Source of the DNA: G963665085 sp963665085
Lineage (GTDB): Bacteria > Bacteroidota > Bacteroidia > Bacteroidales > JAAAOM01
Length of the DNA: 64,000 nucleotides
Assembly: GCA_963665085.2 (NCBI GenBank)
Contig: CAXXXS010000001.1
Location: forward strand, 2,418,001 to 2,482,000
Direction: 5' to 3'
The stretch's first letter is position 1. Every line of letters begins with the position of its first letter. This document shows, in pieces, positions 8,832-17,930 of the stretch. Both the position numbers and the translations under genes were made by a program. Below the pieces are notes generated by a model. That model ran no database searches and was not told the DNA's origin. It saw only the letters and a program-made list of their open reading frames with translations.

Positions 8832-9923
8832 CTATTTCCGATAAATATTTATAAAACTTTTCTTTGAAGCGTTAATTGTTACCTTCGATTCAGAAGGGCT
8901 TTTGCCTACTTTTCCGTATGTTAAAATCTGGCTGTCTTCTTCTCCGATTTTCTTTTCTTCGAGTTTAGGAAAATCAGAAGGGTAGTGTAAGCTAACATCC
9001 GGGTTGTGTGTAATATCAATTTCAAAGCTTGCTTCTTTTGAAAATACCATATCAATATCGGTGTATTCTGAATCTACATTAAGATAGGAGAATCCTTTAG
9101 GAATATTTTCCATATTGAGATTTCCATATTCCATGCTGTAACTTAACTCGTTTGTTAATTCATCTACATTTAAATCTGAAAAATAAGAGTTGCCAAATAG
9201 TTCTGAAGTTTTCCTGATATAATATTTATCTCTTCCTGAAACCGCTTTTAGGTATTGTGCATTGTCAATATAGATTTTTGAAGATCTGCTATCAATGTTT
9301 AACTGGTTTGCATTCTTTATTTGAAAATCTGAATATCGGATTATCAAATCTGCGTCCTCCAGATAATTTATTGAGGCATCTCCGGAATTTATAGTAATCT
9401 CTGCCCTGCCTGTTAGTTTACTGGCTTTTAAATCACCATTTGATAAATCAATGTTTATGTTTCCTGCAACATCATCAACATAAATATCCCCAAATTTATT
9501 GCTGAGTTTTACGGAAGCCTGGGCAGGTACATAAACTTTATAATTTACAATTATTTTATCTGTAGGGATCAGGTACGAAGCCATATCAAAGAGTTCAGTA
9601 AAGATTGAATTTCTCGAACGGGTACCAAAATCTGTTTTAGCACTTACATAGAATTCAGTATTAACAAAATTGAATTCAATCATGCTTTTTAATTTTTTAA
9701 GTTTTGATTCACTGCTAGTTGAAATTTCATAATGAATATCAAATTTCACTGAATCTTTTTTCCATGGGACCAGGTGTATTGTCCCATATTTATTTTCTAC
9801 CTCAATGGTTGTTGTATTTCTAACCCTAAAAGAGCGGGATAAATCTTCAGAGAAAGTCTGAGAAAATCCCAGGGTAAAAAATCCGGTGATTAGGAGTAAG
9901 GAAAATATAATTTTAAATTTCAT
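8832..9923 (-). CDS. DUF4097-like exported beta-helix protein
   Basis: The likely start is the ATG at 9923 (MKFKIIFSLL), giving a signal peptide cut near LGFSQ; an earlier in-frame ATG is at 9929. The protein carries the DUF4097 pattern: NTTTIEVENKYGTIHLVPW, then VKLSNKFGDIYVDDVAGNIN and IDLSNGDLKASKLTGRAEI, a ladder of short strands. It overlaps the 3' end of the anti-sigma-like gene by 11 bases, showing translational coupling. In Bacteroidota this domain often follows sigma/anti-sigma pairs. Its biochemical role is unknown. Together with the GIN lipoprotein next door it may form an envelope layer or a stress-sensing component. Confidence 0.82.
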   Translation of the reverse strand: MKFKIIFSLLLITGFFTLGFSQTFSEDLSRSFRVRNTTTIEVENKYGTIHLVPWKKDSVKFDIHYEISTSSESKLKKLKSMIEFNFVNTEFYVSAKTDFGTRSRNSIFTELFDMASYLIPTDKIIVNYKVYVPAQASVKLSNKFGDIYVDDVAGNINIDLSNGDLKASKLTGRAEITINSGDASINYLEDADLIIRYSDFQIKNANQLNIDSRSSKIYIDNAQYLKAVSGRDKYYIRKTSELFGNSYFSDLNVDELTNELSYSMEYGNLNMENIPKGFSYLNVDSEYTDIDMVFSKEASFEIDITHNPDVSLHYPSDFPKLEEKKIGEEDSQILTYGKVGKSPSESKVTINASKKSFINIYRK

Positions 9924-10482
9924 AACCATCGGATTTAGAATGTTCAACACTGTTATCATCTTCCTGTTTTTCCTTGAAAGCAGACATTAAATCCTCCAGA
10001 ATCTCGATTCTTAACCGATAGTTCTGAATTAATGCTTCAACTACTTCTTCTGTTGCTATATTTTCAGTGAGGTCTTTTTTCAATCCATTATAGACACTAT
10101 CCAGTTCTGCGAGATCCTTCATTAACCCTTCGCTTATTTTAGGATTTTCCAAAAGAAAAGGTTTTGCTTCATCTAATTTCTCTGAGAATTTAGCACTATA
10201 GTAAAGTTCTGCTTCTTTTAGCTCAGGAATTTCAATAGATTTTTCTCTTGATAAGCTAAATAGACTTACTCCTTTTTGCCCCAGAAACTCAAATGTAGTA
10301 AGAGAACCGGCAAATATCAACAGAACAATAGCTGCCCGGTATAAGATTTGTTTCCAGTTAATTCCTGTTTTTGCCTGTCTCTCAATATTACCTTCTATCT
10401 TTTCCCACATTTTTGGAGATGGTTCAAACATGTCGAACTCATCCCTGTTTTGGGTGATGAATTTTTCAATATTGTCTTTCAT
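9913..10482 (-). CDS. Anti-sigma-factor-like membrane protein
   Basis: 189 residues. The N-terminal 40 residues are cytosolic (FEPSPKMWEKIEGNIE is the start typical of Bacteroidota anti-sigma proteins). A single membrane span lies at about residues 46-64 (AAIVLLIFAGSLTTFEFL). An outer part of about 120 residues, mostly helical, has several Leu-rich heptads. The gene overlaps the sigma gene by 17 bases and the DUF4097 gene by 11 bases. Such proteins hold the ECF sigma at the membrane until a signal is sensed. I see no zinc-binding HxxxCxxC motif, so it would belong to the zinc-free class. Function is inferred mainly from topology and position. Confidence 0.8.
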   Translation of the reverse strand: MKDNIEKFITQNRDEFDMFEPSPKMWEKIEGNIERQAKTGINWKQILYRAAIVLLIFAGSLTTFEFLGQKGVSLFSLSREKSIEIPELKEAELYYSAKFSEKLDEAKPFLLENPKISEGLMKDLAELDSVYNGLKKDLTENIATEEVVEALIQNYRLRIEILEDLMSAFKEKQEDDNSVEHSKSDGYEI

Positions 10483-11035
10483 ATTCTGACAATTTAATAT
10501 GTTCCTTTATCTTTTTCTTAGCCCTTAAATATTGCGACTTTGAAGTCGATTCTGTAATATTTAAGATCTCTGCTATCTCACCATGATCGTATCCCTCAAA
10601 TGCATAGAGGGTAAAAATTACTCTGTATCCTTCTGGTAATTCATTTACCGCCTTGTGAATTGCCTGGACACTCAGTTGCTTCTCAGCAATATCTTCATTT
10701 TCTTGTTCTTCAACTTCGTCCCATTGGGCGATGTCATCAGAGTATTCAAGTTCGAGCTTTTTTTTCTTAATAGCATTAATGCTTCTGTTTATTACTATTC
10801 GTTTAAGCCAGGCCCCAAAAGAAGATTCATGCCTAAAAGAATCTAATTTTAAAAAAGCCTCTGTAAACGCTTCCTGCAAAACGTCTTCAGCTTCTTCATG
10901 CGAAGGCATCATCCTGCAAGAGATGTTAAACATCGCTTTAGCGTATAGCTGGTAAAGCTGATATTGTGCTTTACGGCTACCTGCCTTGCTTAGATCAATA
11001 AGCTCTCTGTGTATGTCCTGATAAACAACCGCCAA
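10466..11035 (-). CDS. ECF-family RNA polymerase sigma factor
   Basis: 189 residues. Region 2 spans about residues 20-90 (YQLYAKAMFNISCRMM, EEAEDVLQEAFTEAF, SFGAWLKRIVINRSIN). Region 4 spans about 125-175 (LPEGYRVIFTLYAFEGYDHGEIAEIL, TSKSQYLRAKKKIKE). The start is TTG at 11035; there is no ATG and an in-frame TAA lies three codons upstream, so this rare start is forced. It heads an operon of eight minus-strand genes reaching to 3449 and overlaps the anti-sigma-like gene. It probably drives its own operon, which encodes envelope proteins and a TonB receptor. Confidence 0.93.
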   Translation of the reverse strand: MAVVYQDIHRELIDLSKAGSRKAQYQLYQLYAKAMFNISCRMMPSHEEAEDVLQEAFTEAFLKLDSFRHESSFGAWLKRIVINRSINAIKKKKLELEYSDDIAQWDEVEEQENEDIAEKQLSVQAIHKAVNELPEGYRVIFTLYAFEGYDHGEIAEILNITESTSKSQYLRAKKKIKEHIKLSEYERQY

Positions 11036-11302
11036 TTTTACTTACTTTCAATACAATGACAGAAAGTTAATGTATAGGTTGCACATGTTGAAGAAAAAAA
11101 TTAAAAAATCTTTGAAATTGTTATTATACCCTAAATATTAAATCCCTTTAAGATGATTTATTTGTAGTGTAATGTTTTTGGAAACTGGTTAAGATAGAGA
11201 AATATAAGTTGTTAAATTTTAATAGAGCCTTTTGGTTTATTACATTTTAATTTATGAACTTTAAAAAATTGATTATCCAGAATATATATAACAAATCAGA
11301 TC

Positions 11303-12313
11303 ATGCAGAATAAAATAAGAATACCATTTAATGAAATAAAAGAAAAACTTCAGGCAATTCTTATCCGTTATGGCTTTACAGAAGCAAAAGCTGATCGAAG
11401 CGCCCAATTATTTACAGAAACCACACAGGATGGAGTTTATTCGCATGGGTTAAACCGTTTCCCAAGATACATTAACGATATAAAGAAGGGATTTATTTAT
11501 CCGGAAAATGAACCATCGAAAGTAGGTTCTTTTGGGCACTATGAGATTTGGGATGGAAACCTGGGGCCTGGTAACCTGAATGCATATGTAGCAATGCATA
11601 GAGCTATTCAATTGGCAAAACAGTATAAAATTTCGATTGTTGCTTTGCGAAACACCAATCACTGGTTACGGGGAGGGACTTATGGCTGGCAAGCCGCTGG
11701 TTCAAACTGCGCAGCTATTTGTTTTACCAACACAGATGCAAATATGCCTCCCTGGGGAGCTGCTGAATCAAAAATTGGGAATAATCCTTTTGTCATTTCT
11801 GTGCCCGATAAAGAAGGTCATGTTGTTCTGGATATGGCCATGTCTCAATTTGCTTATGGAAAAATGGAGGTTTTAATGAGGGAAGGGAAGGAGCTCGCAT
11901 TTGAAGGAGGCTATAATAAAGAAGGTAGATTAACAAAAGATCCGGAAGAGATAATAGAATCGGGAATGGCATTGCCTATAGGCTACTGGAAAGGTTCCGG
12001 ATTATCTATGATGCTTGATTTACTTGCTGTTTTACTGTCAGGAGGAAGATCAACTACAGATATTGGTAAGCAGGACGGAGAATATGGACTTTCTCAAGTT
12101 TTTATTGTTATTGATGTTGAATCAAAGGAGAAATCTGATTTGGCAGAGAATGTTGTAAGACAATTAAAACAAGTTTTGCAAGAAACAAAAACCATGAATG
12201 GCTTTGATGGAGTTTATTATCCGGGACAAAGAACTTTAAGAACAAGAAAAGAGAATCAGGAAAAAGGAATTCCGGTAAATAAAGAGCTTTGGGAGGAAAT
12301 TTTAAGATTGTGA
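11303..12313 (+). CDS. yiaK: Malate/L-lactate-type dehydrogenase, 3-dehydro-L-gulonate 2-dehydrogenase
   Basis: 336 residues of the malate/L-lactate dehydrogenase (LDH2) family, closest by pattern to YiaK, which reduces 2,3-diketo-L-gulonate with NAD(P)H. Family marks are DGVYSHGLNRFPRYI (with the catalytic-region His), the LRNTNHWLRGGTYGW stretch, the TNTDANMPPWGA loop and the GNNPFVISVP strand. The late GYWKGSGLSMMLDLLAVLLS motif is strong. Length fits the family (about 330). No ascorbate or xylulose utilisation genes are nearby, so the physiological substrate is uncertain. It is divergent from the sigma operon, separated by 267 bases, and followed by an unrelated unknown protein. Confidence 0.86.
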   Translation: MQNKIRIPFNEIKEKLQAILIRYGFTEAKADRSAQLFTETTQDGVYSHGLNRFPRYINDIKKGFIYPENEPSKVGSFGHYEIWDGNLGPGNLNAYVAMHRAIQLAKQYKISIVALRNTNHWLRGGTYGWQAAGSNCAAICFTNTDANMPPWGAAESKIGNNPFVISVPDKEGHVVLDMAMSQFAYGKMEVLMREGKELAFEGGYNKEGRLTKDPEEIIESGMALPIGYWKGSGLSMMLDLLAVLLSGGRSTTDIGKQDGEYGLSQVFIVIDVESKEKSDLAENVVRQLKQVLQETKTMNGFDGVYYPGQRTLRTRKENQEKGIPVNKELWEEILRL

Positions 12314-12404
12314 TTATTTGATAGGGAAGTAGATGAAACAACTGTGATACTTATCCGTAGAATATTTTTAGGGTAACCAAATTTTACATGATAAAACAAT
12401 CTCC

Positions 12405-13652
12405 ATGAAATATATACTTACATTAGAATTAATTTTTATTAATGTTTTAGGACTTATTGCACAGTCTGATTTCAGAAACGGTTATATAATTAATAATAGT
12501 TATGATACTATTTATGGTTTTATAGACTATAAAGGGAATAAAGCAAACGCAAAGCAATGTACTTTTAGAGAGAATTTAGATTCATATAATCAAATATATA
12601 CACCTGATGAACTTATAGGTTATAGATTTACTAATAGTAAATATTATGAATCAAAATCTTTTATGATTGAGAATGAACCAAAACAGTTATTCCTGGAATA
12701 TCTTATAAGTGGAATAGTTGATATCTACTATTATCGTGATGACAAAGGCGAGCATTATTTTCTTGATGATAAAAGCGGCGATTTACATGAGCTAAAGAAT
12801 GAAGAAAAAGAAATATATGTTAATAATACTAATTATTTAAAGGAATCAAAGGAATATATAGGTGTTCTCAAGGCTACATTTAAGGAAAGTCCTTCAATCT
12901 ATAAAAGGCTTGATAATGCCCAATTGAATCATAAATCACTAATAACCCTGGCTCATGATTATCACAATGAAGTTTGCACTGATGAAGCATGTATAATTTT
13001 TGAGAAAAAACTTATTAAGCGAAAGTATAAATATGGTTTTGTGTTAGGTATGAATGATTTATCAATAACACAGATAAAAGAGTTTGTGGGAGAATATTAT
13101 TATTTGAATAACAGTCAATATGAGTATGATTTTTCCCCTTCTTTGGGTTTATATTACAAAGTAAATATGCCTAATTTGAATGAAAGATTATTTTTTCAAT
13201 ATGAAGGGACATACTCAAGGACAAACTTAAAAATATCTAATTCATATATCAGTATTGATTCTTTTTTGAATTATCTAAATACTATAAGTTTAATCCAGAA
13301 TACACTTAAAAACCTGGCGGTTATTAAATACGAATTTCCAAATGGAAAAATAAAACCAGTATTCCAGTTTGGGGGATTTGTTAATTATGTTTTTAAAACC
13401 GAATACAATAGGGATATTGAAGTTAAATTTCTATCCTCGGGTGAAACATATTATACAGATTATAGTAATAATAACCCTTTTTCAAAAATTGACTTTGGAT
13501 TTAATTCGGGGATTGGCTTAAAAATGGATTTTTTTAATGAGCGAGAAATATTCATCGATGTCAGGTACCAAAGAGGTTTTGGGTCAATGAAAAATTTTAA
13601 TACAAATATATTCTCGATTAATGCAGGTTTTCAACTTAGGAAATTAATGTAA
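12405..13652 (+). CDS. Exported beta-barrel-like protein, unknown function
   Basis: 415 residues, unusually AT-rich and rich in Tyr and Asn. A signal peptide is followed by QSDFRNGYIINNSYDTIYGFI, an opening typical of a Bacteroidota family with an N-terminal beta domain and a C-terminal barrel. In the C-terminal half the strands alternate (LGLYYKVNMP, FQYEGTYSRT, GIGLKMDFF, FIDVRYQRGFG), as in PorT-like or outer-membrane barrels. It ends QLRKLM rather than in a Phe. I do not recognise a specific function. It is downstream of the yiaK-like gene by about 90 bases and converges on the hybrid regulator gene. Confidence 0.7.
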   Translation: MKYILTLELIFINVLGLIAQSDFRNGYIINNSYDTIYGFIDYKGNKANAKQCTFRENLDSYNQIYTPDELIGYRFTNSKYYESKSFMIENEPKQLFLEYLISGIVDIYYYRDDKGEHYFLDDKSGDLHELKNEEKEIYVNNTNYLKESKEYIGVLKATFKESPSIYKRLDNAQLNHKSLITLAHDYHNEVCTDEACIIFEKKLIKRKYKYGFVLGMNDLSITQIKEFVGEYYYLNNSQYEYDFSPSLGLYYKVNMPNLNERLFFQYEGTYSRTNLKISNSYISIDSFLNYLNTISLIQNTLKNLAVIKYEFPNGKIKPVFQFGGFVNYVFKTEYNRDIEVKFLSSGETYYTDYSNNNPFSKIDFGFNSGIGLKMDFFNEREIFIDVRYQRGFGSMKNFNTNIFSINAGFQLRKLM

Positions 13653-13676
13653 TCGATAAGAATTATTCAATAAACT

Positions 13677-16600
13677 TTATTCCTTCTTTAATTTCTCCGC
13701 TACATATTCACTTGGCGAAACGCCAAAATGTTTTCTAAAGCTTTGAGAAAAGTGAGATAGGGAGCTGAATCCTGTCTCGTCAGCGGTCTCTGTAATATTG
13801 TGTTTACCGTTTACCAGTAATTGAGCTGCCCTGTTTAATTTATAAGTTTTGAAAAAGGCATTCGGATTTTCACCTGTTATATTTTTTATCTTATAATATA
13901 GTTTTGTCCTGCTTATTGATAATAGATCTACTATCTTGTTTATATTCAACTCGGGATTGGATAGTTCTTGCTCCATTAAATCATAGAGTTTATCCATAAA
14001 TTGTTTATCGTGATAAGATAATATATCTTCTTCAATGCTATCGGTTTCTGTTACTTTGGGTAAAATATTTCTAAGTCGCTCCCGGTTTGCGAATTGTGAT
14101 TTTATTAAAGCCTCAAGATAAGAAGGAGCAAATGGTTTTACGACGTATGCATCTGCTCCGTAATTGAGACCTTCAACCTGATGTTCAATATTTCCTTTTG
14201 CTGTAAGCAGAATAATAGGAATATGACATGTAGCCAGATTATTTTTTAGATTTTTACATAAATCAAATCCATCCATCTTTCCCGGCATCATCACATCACT
14301 AATAATAAGGTCAGGATTAATTTTGTCTATTATCTCAATAGCTGAACTTGCATTAAAACGAGTTTCAATATGGTAATTGTTGGATAGTAGTGTTTTTAAG
14401 AAATGGGCAACCTCTGTATCATCTTCAACTATCAGGATTGTTGGTTTACCTTCGTTTGATTTAACTATTTCTTCATTACTGTCAGGTTCTGAATTTATGT
14501 TTTTAGTTACAAAATTTGAATTTTTTTGAGTTTCGTTAATGGTATGTTTGTCTTCAATATAAACAATATCATCCATGGGTAAGATAACAGTAAATTCAGC
14601 TCCTGTACCATTGCTAACGTTGTTTGCCTTAATTTGTCCGTGATGTAACTCAACCAGATATTTTGAGTAGAACAATCCAATTCCCGTACCCCAGTTGTAA
14701 TGACCTGTAGAACTTGGCTCAACCTGGTAATATCGTTCAAAGATTATGTCGAGTTGATCCTCGGGAATACCGATGCCACTATCTTTTACTACAATCTTTA
14801 AATACCTGTCAGAAGTGTTGTTCCCTGAAATATTAAATAATTCAGATGCAGCTTTTTTTGATACTATTTCTAATTTAATATTTATATTTCCTCCGGAATT
14901 TGTGAATTTCATTGCATTGGAAACCAGGTTCGAAAGGATCTTCTCAAACTTGTCTCTATCCAGCCAGGTATTTAATTTGTTTTCAAAACCTTCTGTATGG
15001 ATTGTTATACCTTTTTCATTGGCATTGATTTTAAATACTTCCAACAGATTATTGGTTAATAAAATAATATCGCAATAGGTAACATTAAGCTTTATGTTGT
15101 TGCTATCAATCTTGCTTATATCCATAAGTTGATTGACAAAGCGTAACATACGCTCAATATTTCGACGAATAATAATTAGAAGGTTATGGTTTTTTTTGTT
15201 GATCGTATTATCATTTAGCATTATCTCTACAGGGCCATTAATCATGGTTAATGGAGTCCTGAATTCATGTGAAACATTCGAGAAAAAATTCATATTCATG
15301 ATATTTAATTTTTTCTCTTGTTCCTTCTCCCTGATTGCCTGAATAATTTCTTGCCTGGAACGGGAAATCTTTATGTATTGCCAGAATCCCAATAGGATAA
15401 TACTTAAAATAATAAAGGGAATTAAGAAGTAAATTACAAGCGGATGGTTCCAGAATCCCGGATGAACTATTACTTCAATAGAGTTTTCGTCTAATATTGT
15501 GGAATAATCATTATTCCATCCTCTTACCCTAAACGTATAATTTCCAGGAGACAAGTTTGAATAGAATGCCTGCCGAATAGCACGGGCATCTACCCATTCT
15601 TCTTCGAATCCTTCCAAAATATAGTTATACCTGACTGTGGGAAATTCATTATACCCCAGGCCTACGTATGAGATTCCAAAATAATTATCGTTATTGCGAA
15701 GATTAATAGATAGTATTTCATTAAGATTTTTATCAAGAGTTGGATCTTTATATGCGTTTTGAAGAGAATTATTTACTGTTAAATCTTCAAATAAAAGTTT
15801 AATTTGTTGTTTGTAATTTAAGTTAGATGGATTAAAAACAGTAATCCCATGAATACCTCCAAAAATAAGAAGGTCATCAGAAGTCATTAAAGCACTATTT
15901 GCATTGAATTGATCGCCACCTATTCCGTCTGTCTCAGTGTAAGTGATAAATTTATCGGAGCTACGATCATATTTTATTAATCCTTCATTGGTAGATAGCC
16001 ACAAACAATTATTCTTATCTTCAACAATACCTTTTATGTTTAAGCTTGGGGTATCTATTTTTGTGAATTCTTTTGTGATGGGATTAAACATAAACAAACC
16101 ATTTGATTCACAACCCAGCCATATCATACCCGACGAATCATAAAATATGACTGTAGGTGAAAAAGGAATATTTGGGGTAAGATCAGAAAGCGAATATTGT
16201 TTATATGATAAGTCATCCGGATTAAAAATTGTAATGCCTTGAATAAATGTAGCTCCAATAATATCACCTGAAGGTATCTGGGTCATATTTGATATAAAGG
16301 AAAAATCACCAGGTTGAATAATTTTTAATACTTTGTAATCAGCTTTATTCTTGTCTAGAATATAGATTCTTGGTCCTAAAACACCAACCCATATTCTGCC
16401 ATACTTGTCTTCGTTTAGAGATAGAATATTTACTTCCGGAATAGAATATTTAATTTGAGGTTTAAGGATCCCATCTGCGTACTTACATTTATATATTTCG
16501 TACTCATATACTAAATAGACGTTACGTTGACTGTCGATAAAAATATTCAATATCTTTTTATCGCGTTCAATTCCATTTATTGATATGTGTTTTAATTCAC

Positions 16601-17717
16601 GATTGGCATTTCTTACATAAAGGCCATGTCTGTTTGTGAGAAACCAGACGTTATTATTGTTATCTTCTGTTATTGATAATACGGATTTCTGATTAAAAAC
16701 TGAAGTTAAATATGCTTCACTATTAAACTGTTGTTTATACTTGTAAATAACCTGAAAGCCATTATCTCTTGAACCAACCCAAATATTTTCTTGCTGATCA
16801 ATAAACATTCTTGAGATCTCCATGTCTGGAACTTCAAATGGGAACTGACTATTCTTTTGAGAAAAAATTTCTCCTGTTTTCGTGTTGTACAGATACATTT
16901 CCAATGCATCATTGTAAATTAATACCTGATCTGTTGAATAATCAAAGATTCCTTTTATGTTGTGGGAACCGAAAGAACCACTATTTAGATTTATAGGATT
17001 AATAAATGATTGTGTGTTTATATCAAATATTTGAATTTTATTTCCTGATGCTAACCATAAATAGTCATTCGATTGTTTGAAAAAATAGGTAATGAAATAT
17101 GGAGTAGGTATAAAATCAGAAACAATATCATTATCTATATCATAAGATCTGATTCCGTTGTCAGAGACAGCCCAGATAATTCCATTATTGTCAATACAAC
17201 ATTCAGGGTAAATATTATCATGAAGAATAGTATCTGTAATAGTAAACGACTCGGAACCTGAATTATAAACTTCAAGAAAATCACCAGTGTTAACTACAAT
17301 ATTTCCTTTTTTTGTTTCGTAGAGTTCTTTAGCATAATCACTCTTACCTTCAAAAGATACTTGCTTAAAAATATCTTCGCTGGTATAATAACAAATACCA
17401 TTTGATGTGCCTATCCACATGCGCCCATCCGAGGAGTTAAGTAACGACATAATCCTGTCATCGCATATGCTGCTGGGGTTTGAGTTATTAAGATAACAAT
17501 GAAAATCATAACCATTATACCTGTTTAACCCGTGATTTGTGCCAATCCACATATAACCGTATTTATCCTGGGCAAACGAGGTTATTGTTTTATTTGAAAT
17601 TTTATCGGATAATTTGAGGATTTCAGGCGATGAATCTAAGTTATCATTTGCTTTTTTATTGCACCCAAAAAATGCAATATTGATAATTAGAAGTATAGAC
17701 CAATGATATTTTCTCAT
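13677..17717 (-). CDS. Hybrid two-component system sensor/regulator (HTCS)
   Basis: 1346 residues joining sensor and regulator. A lipoprotein-like signal (IAFFGC) precedes a periplasmic two-bladed Reg_prop beta-propeller (about 30-690, with repeats such as DKYGYMWIGTNHGLNRYN) and a Y_Y_Y domain (about 695-755). A membrane helix lies near 765-787, then HisKA with His817 in SNVSHEFRTPLT. An ATPase domain follows (about 925-1050, GTGIGLFYSKYLVELHHG), then a receiver with phospho-acceptor Asp1141 in SDVMMPG, and an AraC-type helix-turn-helix at the end. These proteins bind a sugar or oligosaccharide in the periplasm and switch on a nearby utilisation locus. Here no susC/susD pair is adjacent; the nearest candidate target is the operon upstream on the same strand (17931-28336). 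Confidence 0.95.
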   Translation of the reverse strand: MRKYHWSILLIINIAFFGCNKKANDNLDSSPEILKLSDKISNKTITSFAQDKYGYMWIGTNHGLNRYNGYDFHCYLNNSNPSSICDDRIMSLLNSSDGRMWIGTSNGICYYTSEDIFKQVSFEGKSDYAKELYETKKGNIVVNTGDFLEVYNSGSESFTITDTILHDNIYPECCIDNNGIIWAVSDNGIRSYDIDNDIVSDFIPTPYFITYFFKQSNDYLWLASGNKIQIFDINTQSFINPINLNSGSFGSHNIKGIFDYSTDQVLIYNDALEMYLYNTKTGEIFSQKNSQFPFEVPDMEISRMFIDQQENIWVGSRDNGFQVIYKYKQQFNSEAYLTSVFNQKSVLSITEDNNNNVWFLTNRHGLYVRNANRELKHISINGIERDKKILNIFIDSQRNVYLVYEYEIYKCKYADGILKPQIKYSIPEVNILSLNEDKYGRIWVGVLGPRIYILDKNKADYKVLKIIQPGDFSFISNMTQIPSGDIIGATFIQGITIFNPDDLSYKQYSLSDLTPNIPFSPTVIFYDSSGMIWLGCESNGLFMFNPITKEFTKIDTPSLNIKGIVEDKNNCLWLSTNEGLIKYDRSSDKFITYTETDGIGGDQFNANSALMTSDDLLIFGGIHGITVFNPSNLNYKQQIKLLFEDLTVNNSLQNAYKDPTLDKNLNEILSINLRNNDNYFGISYVGLGYNEFPTVRYNYILEGFEEEWVDARAIRQAFYSNLSPGNYTFRVRGWNNDYSTILDENSIEVIVHPGFWNHPLVIYFLIPFIILSIILLGFWQYIKISRSRQEIIQAIREKEQEKKLNIMNMNFFSNVSHEFRTPLTMINGPVEIMLNDNTINKKNHNLLIIIRRNIERMLRFVNQLMDISKIDSNNIKLNVTYCDIILLTNNLLEVFKINANEKGITIHTEGFENKLNTWLDRDKFEKILSNLVSNAMKFTNSGGNINIKLEIVSKKAASELFNISGNNTSDRYLKIVVKDSGIGIPEDQLDIIFERYYQVEPSSTGHYNWGTGIGLFYSKYLVELHHGQIKANNVSNGTGAEFTVILPMDDIVYIEDKHTINETQKNSNFVTKNINSEPDSNEEIVKSNEGKPTILIVEDDTEVAHFLKTLLSNNYHIETRFNASSAIEIIDKINPDLIISDVMMPGKMDGFDLCKNLKNNLATCHIPIILLTAKGNIEHQVEGLNYGADAYVVKPFAPSYLEALIKSQFANRERLRNILPKVTETDSIEEDILSYHDKQFMDKLYDLMEQELSNPELNINKIVDLLSISRTKLYYKIKNITGENPNAFFKTYKLNRAAQLLVNGKHNITETADETGFSSLSHFSQSFRKHFGVSPSEYVAEKLKKE

Positions 17718-17853
17718 TGTTTACCGGAGAATTTTAGACAGTAATTAGCGGCATAAAGGTATAATAAATCACTTAAATTAAGATGTGGTATTTCTGTATC
17801 GCCTTTCATTAAGGGAGAAACCTAACTTAAACATGCTGGTTAGCAATAAAAAA

Positions 17854-17879
17854 GGGTATATGATATTTTTCATATACCC
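17854..17879 (-). terminator. Rho-independent terminator of the 17931-28336 operon
   Basis: A 10-bp perfect stem (GGGTATATGA with TCATATACCC) and a 6-base loop are followed, on the minus strand, by a run of six T. It lies about 50 bases past the esterase stop and separates the catabolic operon from the hybrid regulator gene. Confidence 0.82.
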
Positions 17880-17930
17880 CAGCATCAAATAAATGATTAT
17901 ATAGTCTACCTAATAAATCTAAGAAATGTT

